Source: a virus. Taken from it: a stretch of 59,198 bases of DNA. The notes below the pieces were generated by a model. That model saw nothing but the letters and a program-made list of their open reading frames with translations. It did no database searches and was not told where the DNA came from. The stretch spans positions 1 to 59,198 of IMG/VR virus record IMGVR_UViG_3300028854_000024, one strand, 5' to 3'. Position 1 is the stretch's first letter, and the number at the start of each line of letters is the position of its first letter. This document shows, one piece after another, positions 16,161 through 24,254 of this stretch. The position numbers and the translations under genes are program-made.

Positions 16161-17291
16161 ATGGATGTTTCAATTTTTGAAGTTATAAACACACTTACAT
16201 GTTTTGATAGTAAGGTTGGAAGAGTGTACATAGCACTTCTTCGATTCGAAGAGCTAAAGGGTGAAGACTACGTATCCCCAAATGTTCGAACCATTCAAAA
16301 AATATCTGGAGTTGGTGCAAACCATATCGCAAGATGTCTGCGATTTTTGACAACGTTTAGGCTTTTTGAAAAACATGATAAATACAATGGTTTTGTGCTC
16401 CAATTTAAAGATAGTTTGGTTGCTAAGGCGATCGTTTCTTATGCCGACATGGATAAAAGAATTGAAGCTTTGGGCGCTGTAATAGCAAGAAATACACCAG
16501 AATGTTTATTAGCTGATTTCGCCACCGATAATGGGGTAGTCGCCACCGATAATGGGGTAGTCGCCACCGAAAACACCAAGTCGCCACCGTATGTAGTGGT
16601 CAATAAGAGAGAGAGAGAAATACTAGTAGTTAATAATATAAGTAATACTCATATTATCTCCTCTATCTCTTCCGCCACCGATAATGCATCAACCGCCACT
16701 GATGAAACAATTAGTAATGATGCGAAAGAAGGACAAGATATGAACATGCCAAAAAGTCTGATCAAGAAAGCAACAAAAGTTCACAACGAGAACTTAAAAC
16801 ATGGCTTAATCGTTGACTCTGAGAAACCTCTTCAAGAACGAGACTGGAGTGGTGGAGAAATGACCGATTATTGGCTCGCCGTTGCTTTCATGTGGGACTG
16901 GAACAAGCTTTGTGTGAAGTATCCACGTCTTCCTAAAATTCAGGAAGCTAAATCTTTGTATAACGGAAAAGGCGAGAATAATACCCATGTGAAAAATATC
17001 CGTGCTTATATTGCCGAATGTGGAGATATAGGAACAGCTGCTGAGCAGCTTCAAAGCATTTTAGACATTATGCCGAAGTGTCCTTTGCTTTTAGGTAAAG
17101 TGTTTGGAACATTTACGTGTTCTATGGGGTGGTTATTCACCGACAAACCCGACAAAGGAAGGGGTGTATATAAAGTCCTTTCTGGCGAATACATCAAAGA
17201 AGAATCAACCATTGGGGATAACAAAGGGCACGACATGACAGCAGAAGAGATTGAAAGGAAAAAGGCTACTTCTAAATCGAAGTATGTATAA
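16161..17291 (+). CDS. Replication initiator, lambda O-like
   Basis: The 376-residue protein starts directly after the J-domain stop. Residues 1-90 look like a winged helix (VSPNVRTIQKISGVGANHIARCLRFL), the usual origin-binding part. Residues 115-200 are low-complexity linker, and the DNA coding for them carries the iterons at 16520-16702. The C-terminal part (about 225-376) is a compact helical domain that would contact the helicase or loader. Initiator, loader and helicase in this order copy the O-P-DnaB logic of lambda. Sequence identity to a named family is not obvious, so the call rests on architecture. Confidence 0.75.
   Translation: MDVSIFEVINTLTCFDSKVGRVYIALLRFEELKGEDYVSPNVRTIQKISGVGANHIARCLRFLTTFRLFEKHDKYNGFVLQFKDSLVAKAIVSYADMDKRIEALGAVIARNTPECLLADFATDNGVVATDNGVVATENTKSPPYVVVNKREREILVVNNISNTHIISSISSATDNASTATDETISNDAKEGQDMNMPKSLIKKATKVHNENLKHGLIVDSEKPLQERDWSGGEMTDYWLAVAFMWDWNKLCVKYPRLPKIQEAKSLYNGKGENNTHVKNIRAYIAECGDIGTAAEQLQSILDIMPKCPLLLGKVFGTFTCSMGWLFTDKPDKGRGVYKVLSGEYIKEESTIGDNKGHDMTAEEIERKKATSKSKYV
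16520..16702. repeat. Iterons and AT-rich core, probable replication origin
   Basis: CGCCACYG occurs six times, starting at 16520, 16541, 16562, 16582, 16673 and 16694. The first two copies are part of identical 21-base units, and neighbours are spaced 20-21 bases, two helix turns. Between copies four and five lie about 80 bases rich in A/T and purines, with an ATAATAT/ATATTAT inverted repeat. This copies the lambda origin layout inside the O gene. Confidence 0.8.
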
Positions 17292-17294
17292 ATT

Positions 17295-18110
17295 ATGACT
17301 TATATCGACGAATCGTTTGAAAAACAGCGTAAAACCATTGAACAAACGCTAAAAGAAATTAGAGAAGAACGAGCAGCTAAATACACGTGTGTTGAATGTG
17401 GTAAAGGAGATATTCCACACTCAACAATAAGCAAGATGGGTTATTACAGAGATAACAACGGTATACCAGCTAGCGACTCATCCTTGTCGAAGAACTTCAT
17501 TGTGTGCAGCGACGAGTGCAGAAAGAAATATATTCTTGATGAAAAAGTTCCGTATTCATACTTGATGATCGATGTAGACATCCCACCGAGGTTTCAAAGG
17601 ATTCCGTTGGATTGGTGGAATACTACAAACGTCCCACTCGAGATGGAAATATACAAAAAAATCAATGTTTGGCTATCTGAAGGTCCATACGAAGGAAGAT
17701 TTCTAGAAGGAAAAACAGGCACCGGCAAGACAGCTTTATCGTCGGCAATCGCTTGGGAACTTAGAAAACGAGAGAAAACGGTTTTGTGGATTGACGCCTT
17801 TGATTGGGCTATCCGGGTAAATTCAATCGTGTTCAAATACAAAGAATTAGACGCGTTTATAGATCATCATAAGAAATTCGATGTGATTATAATCGACGAC
17901 TTGTCGAAACATCATTTCAGTGACGCCGCTAAAGACTTGTTAATGAACATCTTTCAATACTGGTACTCAAATAACAAGATTTTGATTATAAACAGCAATC
18001 TAGAAAAAGATGAAGTTGCTGAAGGAATAGACCCACGTATTGCGTCTAGGTTATCGGAGATGTGCCCATCAATTCTATTTACAAACAAAGATCGTAGAGA
18101 CAGAAAATGA
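17295..18110 (+). CDS. DnaC-like AAA+ helicase loader
   Basis: The 271-residue protein has an N-terminal cysteine cluster (CVECG at about 33-37 and CSDECRKK near 73) and then an AAA+ core: Walker A EGKTGTGKTA, Walker B VIIIDDL, sensor I LIINSN and an arginine-finger region DPRIASRLSE. This is the pattern of DnaC/IstB-type loaders, which place the replicative helicase on DNA at the origin. It lies between the initiator and the helicase genes, with a four-base overlap to the latter. Confidence 0.88.
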   Translation: MTYIDESFEKQRKTIEQTLKEIREERAAKYTCVECGKGDIPHSTISKMGYYRDNNGIPASDSSLSKNFIVCSDECRKKYILDEKVPYSYLMIDVDIPPRFQRIPLDWWNTTNVPLEMEIYKKINVWLSEGPYEGRFLEGKTGTGKTALSSAIAWELRKREKTVLWIDAFDWAIRVNSIVFKYKELDAFIDHHKKFDVIIIDDLSKHHFSDAAKDLLMNIFQYWYSNNKILIINSNLEKDEVAEGIDPRIASRLSEMCPSILFTNKDRRDRK

Positions 18111-19576
18111 ATGATTTTAATACGCAATCAACACTTGCAGATAAAGGGTTTGAACTAGCAACAGAATTGGATATAGTAAGACTTCTTATCAAAAGCAGTG
18201 TTTTTGCTGCTACATACACTGAACATCTAACCTCGAATCTATTCAGAGATCAATTAAAACCACTTGTTGATGCTGCCTCTAGTTATTGGAAGCAATATGG
18301 AAAACTGCCTTCAAATGAAGCGCTTGTACAAGAACTTAAATGGAAAATCGGCAGCAACTTCACCAAAGAGAAAGCTGAAAGCATTATCGGGGTTCTAACT
18401 AGCATAAAAGACGACCCATCGGACCCAGAATATGTTGAAGACAAAGTGCAATCGTTTATCAAGTTCAAAAAGGTTTCAAATGCGCTTCATAAAGCGGCTG
18501 ATATAGTTACAGACGCTACAAAGAAGAAAGACTCAAAACTTTTAGACGAGATTGCGAACGTTGTTGGAACTGCTTTAGAACCTGTGTCTATAATAGCTCC
18601 TTCTTGGTTTGTTGCAGATTTAGAGACTCGTACTGAATATAGGGCTTCCGAAGCTAATGGAGATTTCGATAATATAGCCTTCATCCCAACAGGTATACCA
18701 CCACTGGATAAAATCTATGGTAAAGGCGGATTACAATACGGTGAAATTGGTATAGTTATTGCGCCGACAGGACGCGGGAAAAGTGTCATGCTAGAGCAAA
18801 CATCTAACGCATGTGCAGCTATAGGAAAGAACGCTATTTACTTTTCGTTAGAACTTTCAGAGAAACTACTGCTAGACCGAATAGATTCAATGGTTTCTGA
18901 AGTAGAACTCAGCTATATCATACAAGAGCGTAATGAGGTTAGAGCTAGAATCATTGAGAAATGGCAGAACAGCGCATCTCAGTGGGGTGAAGTGATGTTT
19001 AGGGAGCTGAGTTCTTTGGGGACGTCGGCATTCACTCTTCGTAATGAGATTATGAGGGCAAAAAGACTCTATAACTTCATTCCAGAACTTATCGTTGTGG
19101 ATTACGTGGACCTCTTGACGCCATCGGAAAAGAGCAGAGACCAAGATTGGAAAAATCAGCAAACGTGTGTGAAGGAATTACGAGATTTGGGCAAGGAAAT
19201 GCGGTGTGCAGTTTGGACGGCATCACAAGCTAACCGTATTGGAAGGAATAAACAAGAAGAAGGTGTGATGATTACGGATGGAGATTCTGCCGAGTCGTAT
19301 TCTAAAAACTCTGTTGCCGACCTAATTGTTACGTTAAATCAGAAGAAAGCTTATTTTGAACTTCCAGATAACGAACCAAAACCAATGATGCTCCATATAC
19401 CAAAGAATCGTAACGGCATATCTAATCACAGCATAGGAATTCTCACAGACTTCAAACGAATGGCTTTCTATGTAGGCGATTTTAGTGAAAAAGAGCAACT
19501 TGAGAAGGATGCGCTGGCTTCTGGAGCGTTCTCAGACAAAGACGATAAAAAAGGAAAGAAGAAAATACATGGATGA
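18107..19576 (+). CDS. Replicative DnaB-like helicase
   Basis: The 489-residue protein has a helical N-terminal domain (about residues 1-150) and a RecA-like motor: IAPTGRGKSVMLEQ (Walker A), FSLELSE (motif 1a region), IVVDYVDLL (Walker B) and WTASQANRIGR (motif 3/4). The family forms hexamers that unwind the fork 5' to 3' and recruit primase. The ATGA overlap with the loader gene indicates coupled synthesis. The Lys-rich tail overlaps the start of the HAD gene. Confidence 0.9.
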   Translation: MNDFNTQSTLADKGFELATELDIVRLLIKSSVFAATYTEHLTSNLFRDQLKPLVDAASSYWKQYGKLPSNEALVQELKWKIGSNFTKEKAESIIGVLTSIKDDPSDPEYVEDKVQSFIKFKKVSNALHKAADIVTDATKKKDSKLLDEIANVVGTALEPVSIIAPSWFVADLETRTEYRASEANGDFDNIAFIPTGIPPLDKIYGKGGLQYGEIGIVIAPTGRGKSVMLEQTSNACAAIGKNAIYFSLELSEKLLLDRIDSMVSEVELSYIIQERNEVRARIIEKWQNSASQWGEVMFRELSSLGTSAFTLRNEIMRAKRLYNFIPELIVVDYVDLLTPSEKSRDQDWKNQQTCVKELRDLGKEMRCAVWTASQANRIGRNKQEEGVMITDGDSAESYSKNSVADLIVTLNQKKAYFELPDNEPKPMMLHIPKNRNGISNHSIGILTDFKRMAFYVGDFSEKEQLEKDALASGAFSDKDDKKGKKKIHG

Positions 19577-20219
19577 GAAGATGCAGTGTGGACAAGTAAT
19601 TGTTAGCGACCTCGATGGAGTCTTATCAGACTTCTATCTACCAGCAACCAAACTACTTAAACAGTTTTACGGAAAGCCAGAACTACCAATTAGAGGTGTT
19701 GATGCACAAACATGGGGTTTCCAAAGCCTCGGTATTTCTACAGAACAAGAGAATGAATTTTGGGGAAAGATTTCGGAAGTTGAAAACTTCTGGCTTAAAG
19801 AGCCAGAAATTATTGAAGGAATTGTTCAAGAGTTTTGGGAACGTATTGGTAATAACAATCTACAGCGCACTGTATATTTTTGCACCACGAGGGGAGGTAC
19901 GCTTGGAATGAGCGTTGAAGATCAATCCGCCTACTGGTTGGCAAAAAACGGCTGGTTGAAATATCCTCACATCATCGTCACCAAACACAAAGGGCTGATT
20001 TGTAAGGCACTGAAAGCTGACTACTTTGTGGATGACAAAGCTTCTAACGTGATAGACGTTATGAAAGCTTCTCCAGAAACACACAGCTTCTTCCTCTTAT
20101 TCCCTTACCAAAAGGATGAACTTGAAGAAGTAATGAGAGTTCATCACGAATTTCGTGCAAGACTCACTGTAATCACTAGTATTTACGACTTCATAGAGGC
20201 TGTCGAACGTGAATCCTAA
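19569..20219 (+). CDS. HAD-family 5'(3')-deoxyribonucleotidase-like phosphatase
   Basis: The 216-residue protein carries HAD motif I in IVSDLDGVLSD (nucleophile Asp14, acid Asp16), motif II in FCTTRGG and the late acidic motif in DYFVDDKASNV. Size and cap resemble the NT5C group, which removes phosphate from deoxynucleoside monophosphates. I chose ATG 19569, which overlaps the helicase stop by eight bases with AAAGGAAAG upstream. A role in shaping the nucleotide pool fits its place among replication genes. Confidence 0.78.
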   Translation: MDEKMQCGQVIVSDLDGVLSDFYLPATKLLKQFYGKPELPIRGVDAQTWGFQSLGISTEQENEFWGKISEVENFWLKEPEIIEGIVQEFWERIGNNNLQRTVYFCTTRGGTLGMSVEDQSAYWLAKNGWLKYPHIIVTKHKGLICKALKADYFVDDKASNVIDVMKASPETHSFFLLFPYQKDELEEVMRVHHEFRARLTVITSIYDFIEAVERES

Positions 20220-21226
20220 TGGACAATAAAATAAAAATCGATATTAAAGACTGGCTGGAGTCTCACTTCGATGTGAAAGAGGCTCCATTTCCAGACGTGA
20301 GGTTCGACTGCCCGATGTGCTCTGATAGTAAAGGGCGTCTTTATATAGCCTACGAGGATAAAGGAAAGACTAAAAAGGGTGATTGCTATTGTCACAACGA
20401 ACAGAAGGCGTATAGTTTCTTTGAATTGTATGCAATGATTGAGAATCTCACAGACGGTGAGGCAGCAGACCAACTGTTTGATAGGAATCCAGACCCGTTA
20501 TATGGAACATTAGAAGATTTTCACAAACGATTGAACGAAATCCAAATAGATGCTCCAGATGTTGTGACAGAAATTACTGTAACATGGCCGGAAGGGTATG
20601 TTCAGTTGTTTGGTTTAACACCCGAAAAGTGGGAAGAACGCTGTCCTAAATACATGAAGGATAGAAAAATAACGCAAGTTATGTGCAATGAATACTTTCT
20701 AGGATATTGCATCAGCGGGAAGTATTCACGAAGAATGATAGTTCCAATCTATTTTCAAGGCAAACTCGTAGCCTTTCAAGGGCGAGCGATGTACCCATGC
20801 AATGCCTATAAGTATCTTTTTAATGAAGGTATTAAGATTGGCGAATACATCTTTAACTATGACAATGTTCCAGCTGAATCTGATTTTGTTATCCTCGTAG
20901 AAGGTGTGTTTGATGCTTGGGGCGTAAAACGTGCAGGATTTAATGAAGTCGGCGCAACATTTGGGAAACATCTCACTGAAACTGGCATACAAACAATCAT
21001 GCGAAGATTTAGGAAAGTTTTGATTTTTTGGGATATGGATGCGCTGCCTGAAATTAAGTCGCTGGCCGACTCGCTTGAAGGTTTTGTGGAAGTCTATGTA
21101 ACATTTTTGAAAGGAAAAGACCCAGATGAAGCTACCACAGCGGAGGTTGCTGAGGCTATAATGAATATGAAACCATACAATGAAGAGTTCAAAATGGAAA
21201 CATTAAAGTATCGCTGTCATAAATAA
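20219..21226 (+). CDS. DnaG-like primase
   Basis: The 335-residue protein has a zinc-binding front (CPMCSDSKGRLYI, then CYCHNEQKA) as in CHC2-type primases, a middle with RKITQVMC and YSRRMIVPI, and a TOPRIM core with LVEGVFDAW and LIFWDMDAL followed by KDPDEA. It would make RNA primers at the fork with the helicase encoded just upstream. It starts on the last base of the HAD stop (TAATGG). The protein lacks a long C-terminal helicase-binding domain. Confidence 0.87.
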   Translation: MDNKIKIDIKDWLESHFDVKEAPFPDVRFDCPMCSDSKGRLYIAYEDKGKTKKGDCYCHNEQKAYSFFELYAMIENLTDGEAADQLFDRNPDPLYGTLEDFHKRLNEIQIDAPDVVTEITVTWPEGYVQLFGLTPEKWEERCPKYMKDRKITQVMCNEYFLGYCISGKYSRRMIVPIYFQGKLVAFQGRAMYPCNAYKYLFNEGIKIGEYIFNYDNVPAESDFVILVEGVFDAWGVKRAGFNEVGATFGKHLTETGIQTIMRRFRKVLIFWDMDALPEIKSLADSLEGFVEVYVTFLKGKDPDEATTAEVAEAIMNMKPYNEEFKMETLKYRCHK

Positions 21227-21246
21227 CTTGAAAAGATGGTGTACCG

Positions 21247-21669
21247 ATGCAACTTACCAACAACACCAAAGTGAAATTACCGTTGAAATGGATTCAAAAA
21301 ATACTCGACCACCTACGTGTTAACCCATATATAACTGTTGAGTATGCAGACAACCCTGAAAAGAAGAAACCAAACTATTGCCAAAACGGAGTTGATGCGT
21401 ATGGAGTTGCCATTACAACTAACGATGTTGTAATTTTTTTTGGTGGGTGGGAAGACGGAAAATTCAAAAAATGGACTGCTAAACAATTTCGTTGGGTCAT
21501 CGCGCACGAGTTAAAACACCAATATTACAGCTATCATCGTGGAAATAGAGGTTTGGTTTGGAGAGATAAGCCATTAAAGGAACAGATTGAGCGTGAAGAA
21601 AGAGCTTGTAATAGATTCGCTGATAAAATGGTAGGGAAGCCTAAACGTGATTTTGATATCACCATTTGA
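21247..21669 (+). CDS. Zincin-like metallopeptidase
   Basis: The 140-residue protein has the HExxH signature in VIAHELKHQYYS (about residues 84-95) and a downstream EREERACNRFADKM helix whose Glu can supply the third zinc ligand. It recalls small SprT/ImmA-type proteases. Substrate is unknown; host regulators or DNA-protein crosslinks are possible from the family. No signal peptide is seen, so it acts in the cytoplasm. It ends just before a promoter motif. Confidence 0.72.
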   Translation: MQLTNNTKVKLPLKWIQKILDHLRVNPYITVEYADNPEKKKPNYCQNGVDAYGVAITTNDVVIFFGGWEDGKFKKWTAKQFRWVIAHELKHQYYSYHRGNRGLVWRDKPLKEQIEREERACNRFADKMVGKPKRDFDITI

Positions 21670-21673
21670 CAAG

Positions 21674-21684
21674 CCGGGTATAAT
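21674..21684 (+). promoter_or_regulatory. CCGGGTATAAT promoter motif
   Basis: CCGGGTATAAT with a perfect -10 box lies six bases after the metallopeptidase stop and 34 bases before the GTG at 21719. A TTGACA at 21666 is only seven bases from the -10 box, too close to act with it. Confidence 0.6.
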
Positions 21685-21718
21685 CAGCACGTAAATATAT
21701 TGTTATACAGGAAAATAC

Positions 21719-22021
21719 GTGATTGAAATTGGTACTTGTTTTTCTCTAATAGACGGAACGTGGGGTTTACTTTTTCCAGATTATTATAAAGCCTTTAGGA
21801 GTATGAATAGTCCACGCCATGTAGCATGTATTAAAGTGCTAGATAGAGTTGGAGATTCATACAACTTATCACTGATGGAGATAGCCCCTGATGATGGCAG
21901 ACTCTTTGCTCTCATTGGGGTTTTTGTAGTTTGTACAGAACATGATATTAAGGTAGCGACAGCCCTGACCAATAAAAGACGAAGAGGGAAACACCTACCG
22001 AGGATTGAAAGTAATGCCTAA
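21719..22021 (+). CDS. Hypothetical protein, 100 residues
   Basis: Not recognised. It starts with GTG after an AGGA site. The protein looks beta-rich in the middle (VACIKVLDRVGDSYNLSLM) and ends in a basic tail (TNKRRRGKHLPR). Its last bases overlap the zinc-ribbon gene. Confidence 0.55.
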   Translation: MIEIGTCFSLIDGTWGLLFPDYYKAFRSMNSPRHVACIKVLDRVGDSYNLSLMEIAPDDGRLFALIGVFVVCTEHDIKVATALTNKRRRGKHLPRIESNA

Positions 22022-22283
22022 TTATATATATGCATGTGAATTATGTGGTGATCGTTTTGAGCGCCACTACTCGACTATCTCTAAGGCATCAGAGTTCTTA
22101 GATAACGCAGAATGCCCATCTTGCCTCAACCAAGCTAAGAGAACTATCGAGTCCGCTCCGCAAATCTTCTTCAAAGGCGGTGGATGGACAGCCAGAGCTG
22201 GAGCATTCTACTCTAACCCATCTGACCCAACTAAGGGATTGAAGATAGACCCCAAAAACCCAGATGCAATGCACAGGGAATAA
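22014..22283 (+). CDS. FmdB-type zinc-ribbon protein
   Basis: The 89-residue protein starts MPNYIYACELCGDRFER and has a second pair CPSCL near residue 40, followed by RTIESAPQIFFKGGGW. This is the pattern of the FmdB putative regulatory zinc-ribbon family. I chose ATG 22014, nine bases after a GAGGA site, over the TTG at 22005 that touches it. FmdB proteins are common and poorly understood; several phages carry them. Confidence 0.78.
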   Translation: MPNYIYACELCGDRFERHYSTISKASEFLDNAECPSCLNQAKRTIESAPQIFFKGGGWTARAGAFYSNPSDPTKGLKIDPKNPDAMHRE

Positions 22284-22287
22284 TCAT

Positions 22288-22298
22288 CCGGGTATATT
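22288..22298 (+). promoter_or_regulatory. CCGGGTATATT promoter motif
   Basis: CCGGGTATATT lies five bases after the FmdB-type stop codon and about 35 bases before the ATG at 22334, which has its own AAGGAG site. Confidence 0.6.
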
Positions 22299-22333
22299 GA
22301 TCATGGGAATTATCCCAGAAGGAGACACTCGAT

Positions 22334-22585
22334 ATGTCTTATGCAAATCCATATAGTGTTCTTGAAGGTTACGTAAAGCACATCAGGCGTGGAAATACGT
22401 TCACCACGAATGATATCCGTGAAAGACTGGAATCCGCAGGATTCAGCTCTACTCAGGTGAGCGGTGCTGTTCGCAAGGCTTTGAATAGTGGTTTGATCGG
22501 CAAGAATTACGACTCTGTTAAGAGCACAAACCCATTCCACAATGGTGGAAATGTGTCTGTTTACCATCGTCCTTCAAGTTACTAA
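22334..22585 (+). CDS. Small winged-helix-like protein
   Basis: The 83-residue protein has a helix-turn-helix-like middle (FTTNDIRERLESAGFSSTQVSGAVRK, then LNSGLIGK) and a C-terminal part that could be the wing. It may bind DNA as a small regulator. A strong AAGGAG site and its own promoter motif suggest independent expression. No family is recognised with certainty. Confidence 0.6.
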   Translation: MSYANPYSVLEGYVKHIRRGNTFTTNDIRERLESAGFSSTQVSGAVRKALNSGLIGKNYDSVKSTNPFHNGGNVSVYHRPSSY

Positions 22586-22593
22586 ACACATAT

Positions 22594-22636
22594 CAACGCT
22601 GTTAACCGTGCTGCAAATGCTTAGTTAACAGCGTTG
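22594..22636. terminator. Perfect 13-bp inverted repeat
   Basis: CAACGCTGTTAAC (22594-22606) and its exact complement (22624-22636) flank a 17-base spacer. It follows the stop of the 22334 gene by eight bases and has no U-run. It may end that transcript, or be an operator for the promoter that starts four bases later. Confidence 0.5.
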
Positions 22637-22639
22637 GTG

Positions 22640-22645
22640 TATAAT
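22640..22645 (+). promoter_or_regulatory. -10 box TATAAT
   Basis: A perfect TATAAT directly follows the inverted repeat. The expected start is near 22652, a few bases before the tRNA-like remnant and 40 bases before the gene at 22692. No good -35 box is visible. Confidence 0.45.
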
Positions 22646-22655
22646 GTAAAATACT

Positions 22656-22670
22656 GCTGGCGTAGCTCAG
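22656..22670 (+). pseudogene. Possible tRNA 5' remnant
   Basis: GCTGGCGTAGCTCAG matches the usual first 15 bases of many tRNAs: acceptor strand, UA at positions 8-9 and the GCUC of the D stem. The sequence then departs and runs into the ribosome site of the next gene, so no full tRNA can form. A -10 box at the right distance upstream fits an old tRNA promoter. Chance similarity remains possible. Confidence 0.35.
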
Positions 22671-22691
22671 CTCCAGAAATTAGAGGATAAA

Positions 22692-23117
22692 ATGGCTAGA
22701 CAGAAAAAGATCGTGGATGGTGTTGAAGTGGAAGAAACAGTAGAGCTTACAGCGGCAGAACAGATGACTGAACGAATGGAAGAACGCGTCAAAGAAGGAT
22801 TGAAAACAATCGCTCCAAAAGCTGTGCAACTGGCTATCGCCTTTGGACAATTTGCTTCTGATGGTACATACTTCTTGAGACACGACACTATCAGTATTGA
22901 ATATAGCCCACTGTTGAACGTGGTAATCGTCAAACAAGGGTTAACCCCCCGATTCGCTGCCAACCTTGGATTGAAGCGTGTAACTGCTTTTACGAAGGGG
23001 AGTTGGGAACAGGTTTTTAACAGGTTATACACAGACAGGTATCAAGAACGGGAAGTTGCCGAAGTTTCAGAGAAGAATATATATAAACTTGCTGTTAATC
23101 TCGGACTGCTTAGTTAA
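22692..23117 (+). CDS. Hypothetical protein, 141 residues
   Basis: Not recognised. The first 40 residues are charged and helical (VEETVELTAAEQMTERMEER); the middle has strands (YFLRHDTISIEY, LNVVIVKQ). An AGAGGAT site precedes the ATG. The stop codon is followed directly by the start of the small zinc protein at 23118. Confidence 0.6.
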   Translation: MARQKKIVDGVEVEETVELTAAEQMTERMEERVKEGLKTIAPKAVQLAIAFGQFASDGTYFLRHDTISIEYSPLLNVVIVKQGLTPRFAANLGLKRVTAFTKGSWEQVFNRLYTDRYQEREVAEVSEKNIYKLAVNLGLLS

Positions 23118-23270
23118 ATGGATTGTCCGCTATGTCAGATGTGTGCAAAACCAATGATTTATTGGACTAAACGTACAAATAGGTGTGGCGGAACGTTTAA
23201 TGTTTTTTTGTGTGTCCCTTGTGGGCAGACTATTAAAAAGGTTTTAAAGAAGGGGAAATGTCATGCCTAG
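23118..23270 (+). CDS. Zinc-ribbon microprotein, 50 residues
   Basis: A short reading begins right after the TAA of the previous gene: MDCPLCQMCAKP, a basic middle, CVPCGQTIKK and a KCHA end. Four or more Cys in CxxC pairs suggest a zinc ribbon. There is no ribosome site, so it would depend on coupling. Its stop overlaps the next ATG by eight bases. Confidence 0.55.
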   Translation: MDCPLCQMCAKPMIYWTKRTNRCGGTFNVFLCVPCGQTIKKVLKKGKCHA

Positions 23271-23643
23271 TCCAACATCAGTAAACTCACAACACGATGC
23301 TTCATGGCGTTATTTTAGATCGAAGTTTCCGTATGGTGATGTAAACACCAACAACTTCGACCAATTACTTGTAAATAATAGCGCCCTCGCAACAACTGGT
23401 ATTATATCGCTGTGTTTTGGAAGACCAACCACTGTTGTTGTTGCGATTACAGCGAACATATCTGCCACTTTCAGCATTAACCAATCATGGGATGGCGTCA
23501 ACTTCTTTAGCGATCAAACCAACAATGTTGTTATGACTGCTGGTCAAACAAGGGTTGTTTCGGTTATAGGCGCTGGGTTCATTCAAATAGTACCAACTGT
23601 GGCACAAACCGCATGTACGGTAAGAGCATCAGGCTTGTATTAA
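23263..23643 (+). CDS. Probable virion-associated beta-rich protein
   Basis: The 126-residue protein is strand-rich (TGIISLCFGRPTTVVVAITA, then ATFSINQSWDGVNFFSD). Phage structural and fibre-associated proteins often show this pattern, and the INQSWDGVNFF segment is like the QGSNDNTNWF part of the protein at 28416. An AAGGGG site precedes the ATG. The family is not identified. Confidence 0.5.
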   Translation: MPSPTSVNSQHDASWRYFRSKFPYGDVNTNNFDQLLVNNSALATTGIISLCFGRPTTVVVAITANISATFSINQSWDGVNFFSDQTNNVVMTAGQTRVVSVIGAGFIQIVPTVAQTACTVRASGLY

Positions 23644-23732
23644 AAGTAATTTGGCAGGACGGCATATTTTTGGAGCTGCTCGTAGTGGTTCGATTACCTT
23701 CCTGCCGTCATATCTATGAGAAAGTAGTGTAT

Positions 23733-24254
23733 ATGGAATGGGTTTCGTTAGAAGAGCTAGACCTATTAGACATCGGAAACAACATACATCTTAAAGCGAG
23801 TTTGTGGGTTGATAGTCGAACTGGAATCGCTTATTTGATGCCAGTCGATTCTGATTTTGAACTTAAAGAAGACGACATTAAAATCATCAAAACTGATGAT
23901 ATTGGTAGGATAAAATTCATTCGCCAATCAGACGTCGTCGAAACAAGATTGTATGAAGGACCAAAAAAGCTACACGTTAAGGGCATTATCAAGAAATCAG
24001 AATCTACCCTCCACCCTAAGTTGGTTTGGGAAGTGTTTCGGAGGGATAATTTCACGTGTGTGTATTGTGGTAGAAACTCTGGGCCGATGACATTCGACCA
24101 TTATCTGCCTCGTTGCTTTGGTGGAGCGACGTCGGTTGAAAACGGAAGAACTTCTTGCAGACGTTGTAATATGCTGAAAGCCAACCTCTCGCCGGAAGAA
24201 TGGCTGGAGAGCAAGGAATACAGGAGAGTGAGCCATGGATATAAATGTAAATAA
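23733..24254 (+). CDS. HNH endonuclease
   Basis: The 173-residue protein has an unknown beta-rich N-terminal 85 residues, then a McrA-type HNH core: FTCVYCGRNSGPMTFDHYLPR, GGATSVENG and CRRCNMLKANLSPEEW. The His in FDHYLPR is the likely catalytic one. I use ATG 23733; longer frames start inside the previous gene. The 90 bases upstream hold only a weak GACGGCA/TGCCGTC repeat. It is probably a homing or defence-type nuclease. Confidence 0.75.
   Translation: MEWVSLEELDLLDIGNNIHLKASLWVDSRTGIAYLMPVDSDFELKEDDIKIIKTDDIGRIKFIRQSDVVETRLYEGPKKLHVKGIIKKSESTLHPKLVWEVFRRDNFTCVYCGRNSGPMTFDHYLPRCFGGATSVENGRTSCRRCNMLKANLSPEEWLESKEYRRVSHGYKCK

Noticed and set aside
16520-16702. CRISPR array
   Set aside because: The repeats are 8-21 bases with almost no unique spacers and lie within an initiator gene; iterons explain them.
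21666-21684. TTGACA/TATAAT sigma70 promoter
   Set aside because: The two boxes are only seven bases apart, so TTGACA cannot act as the -35 box for this -10 box.
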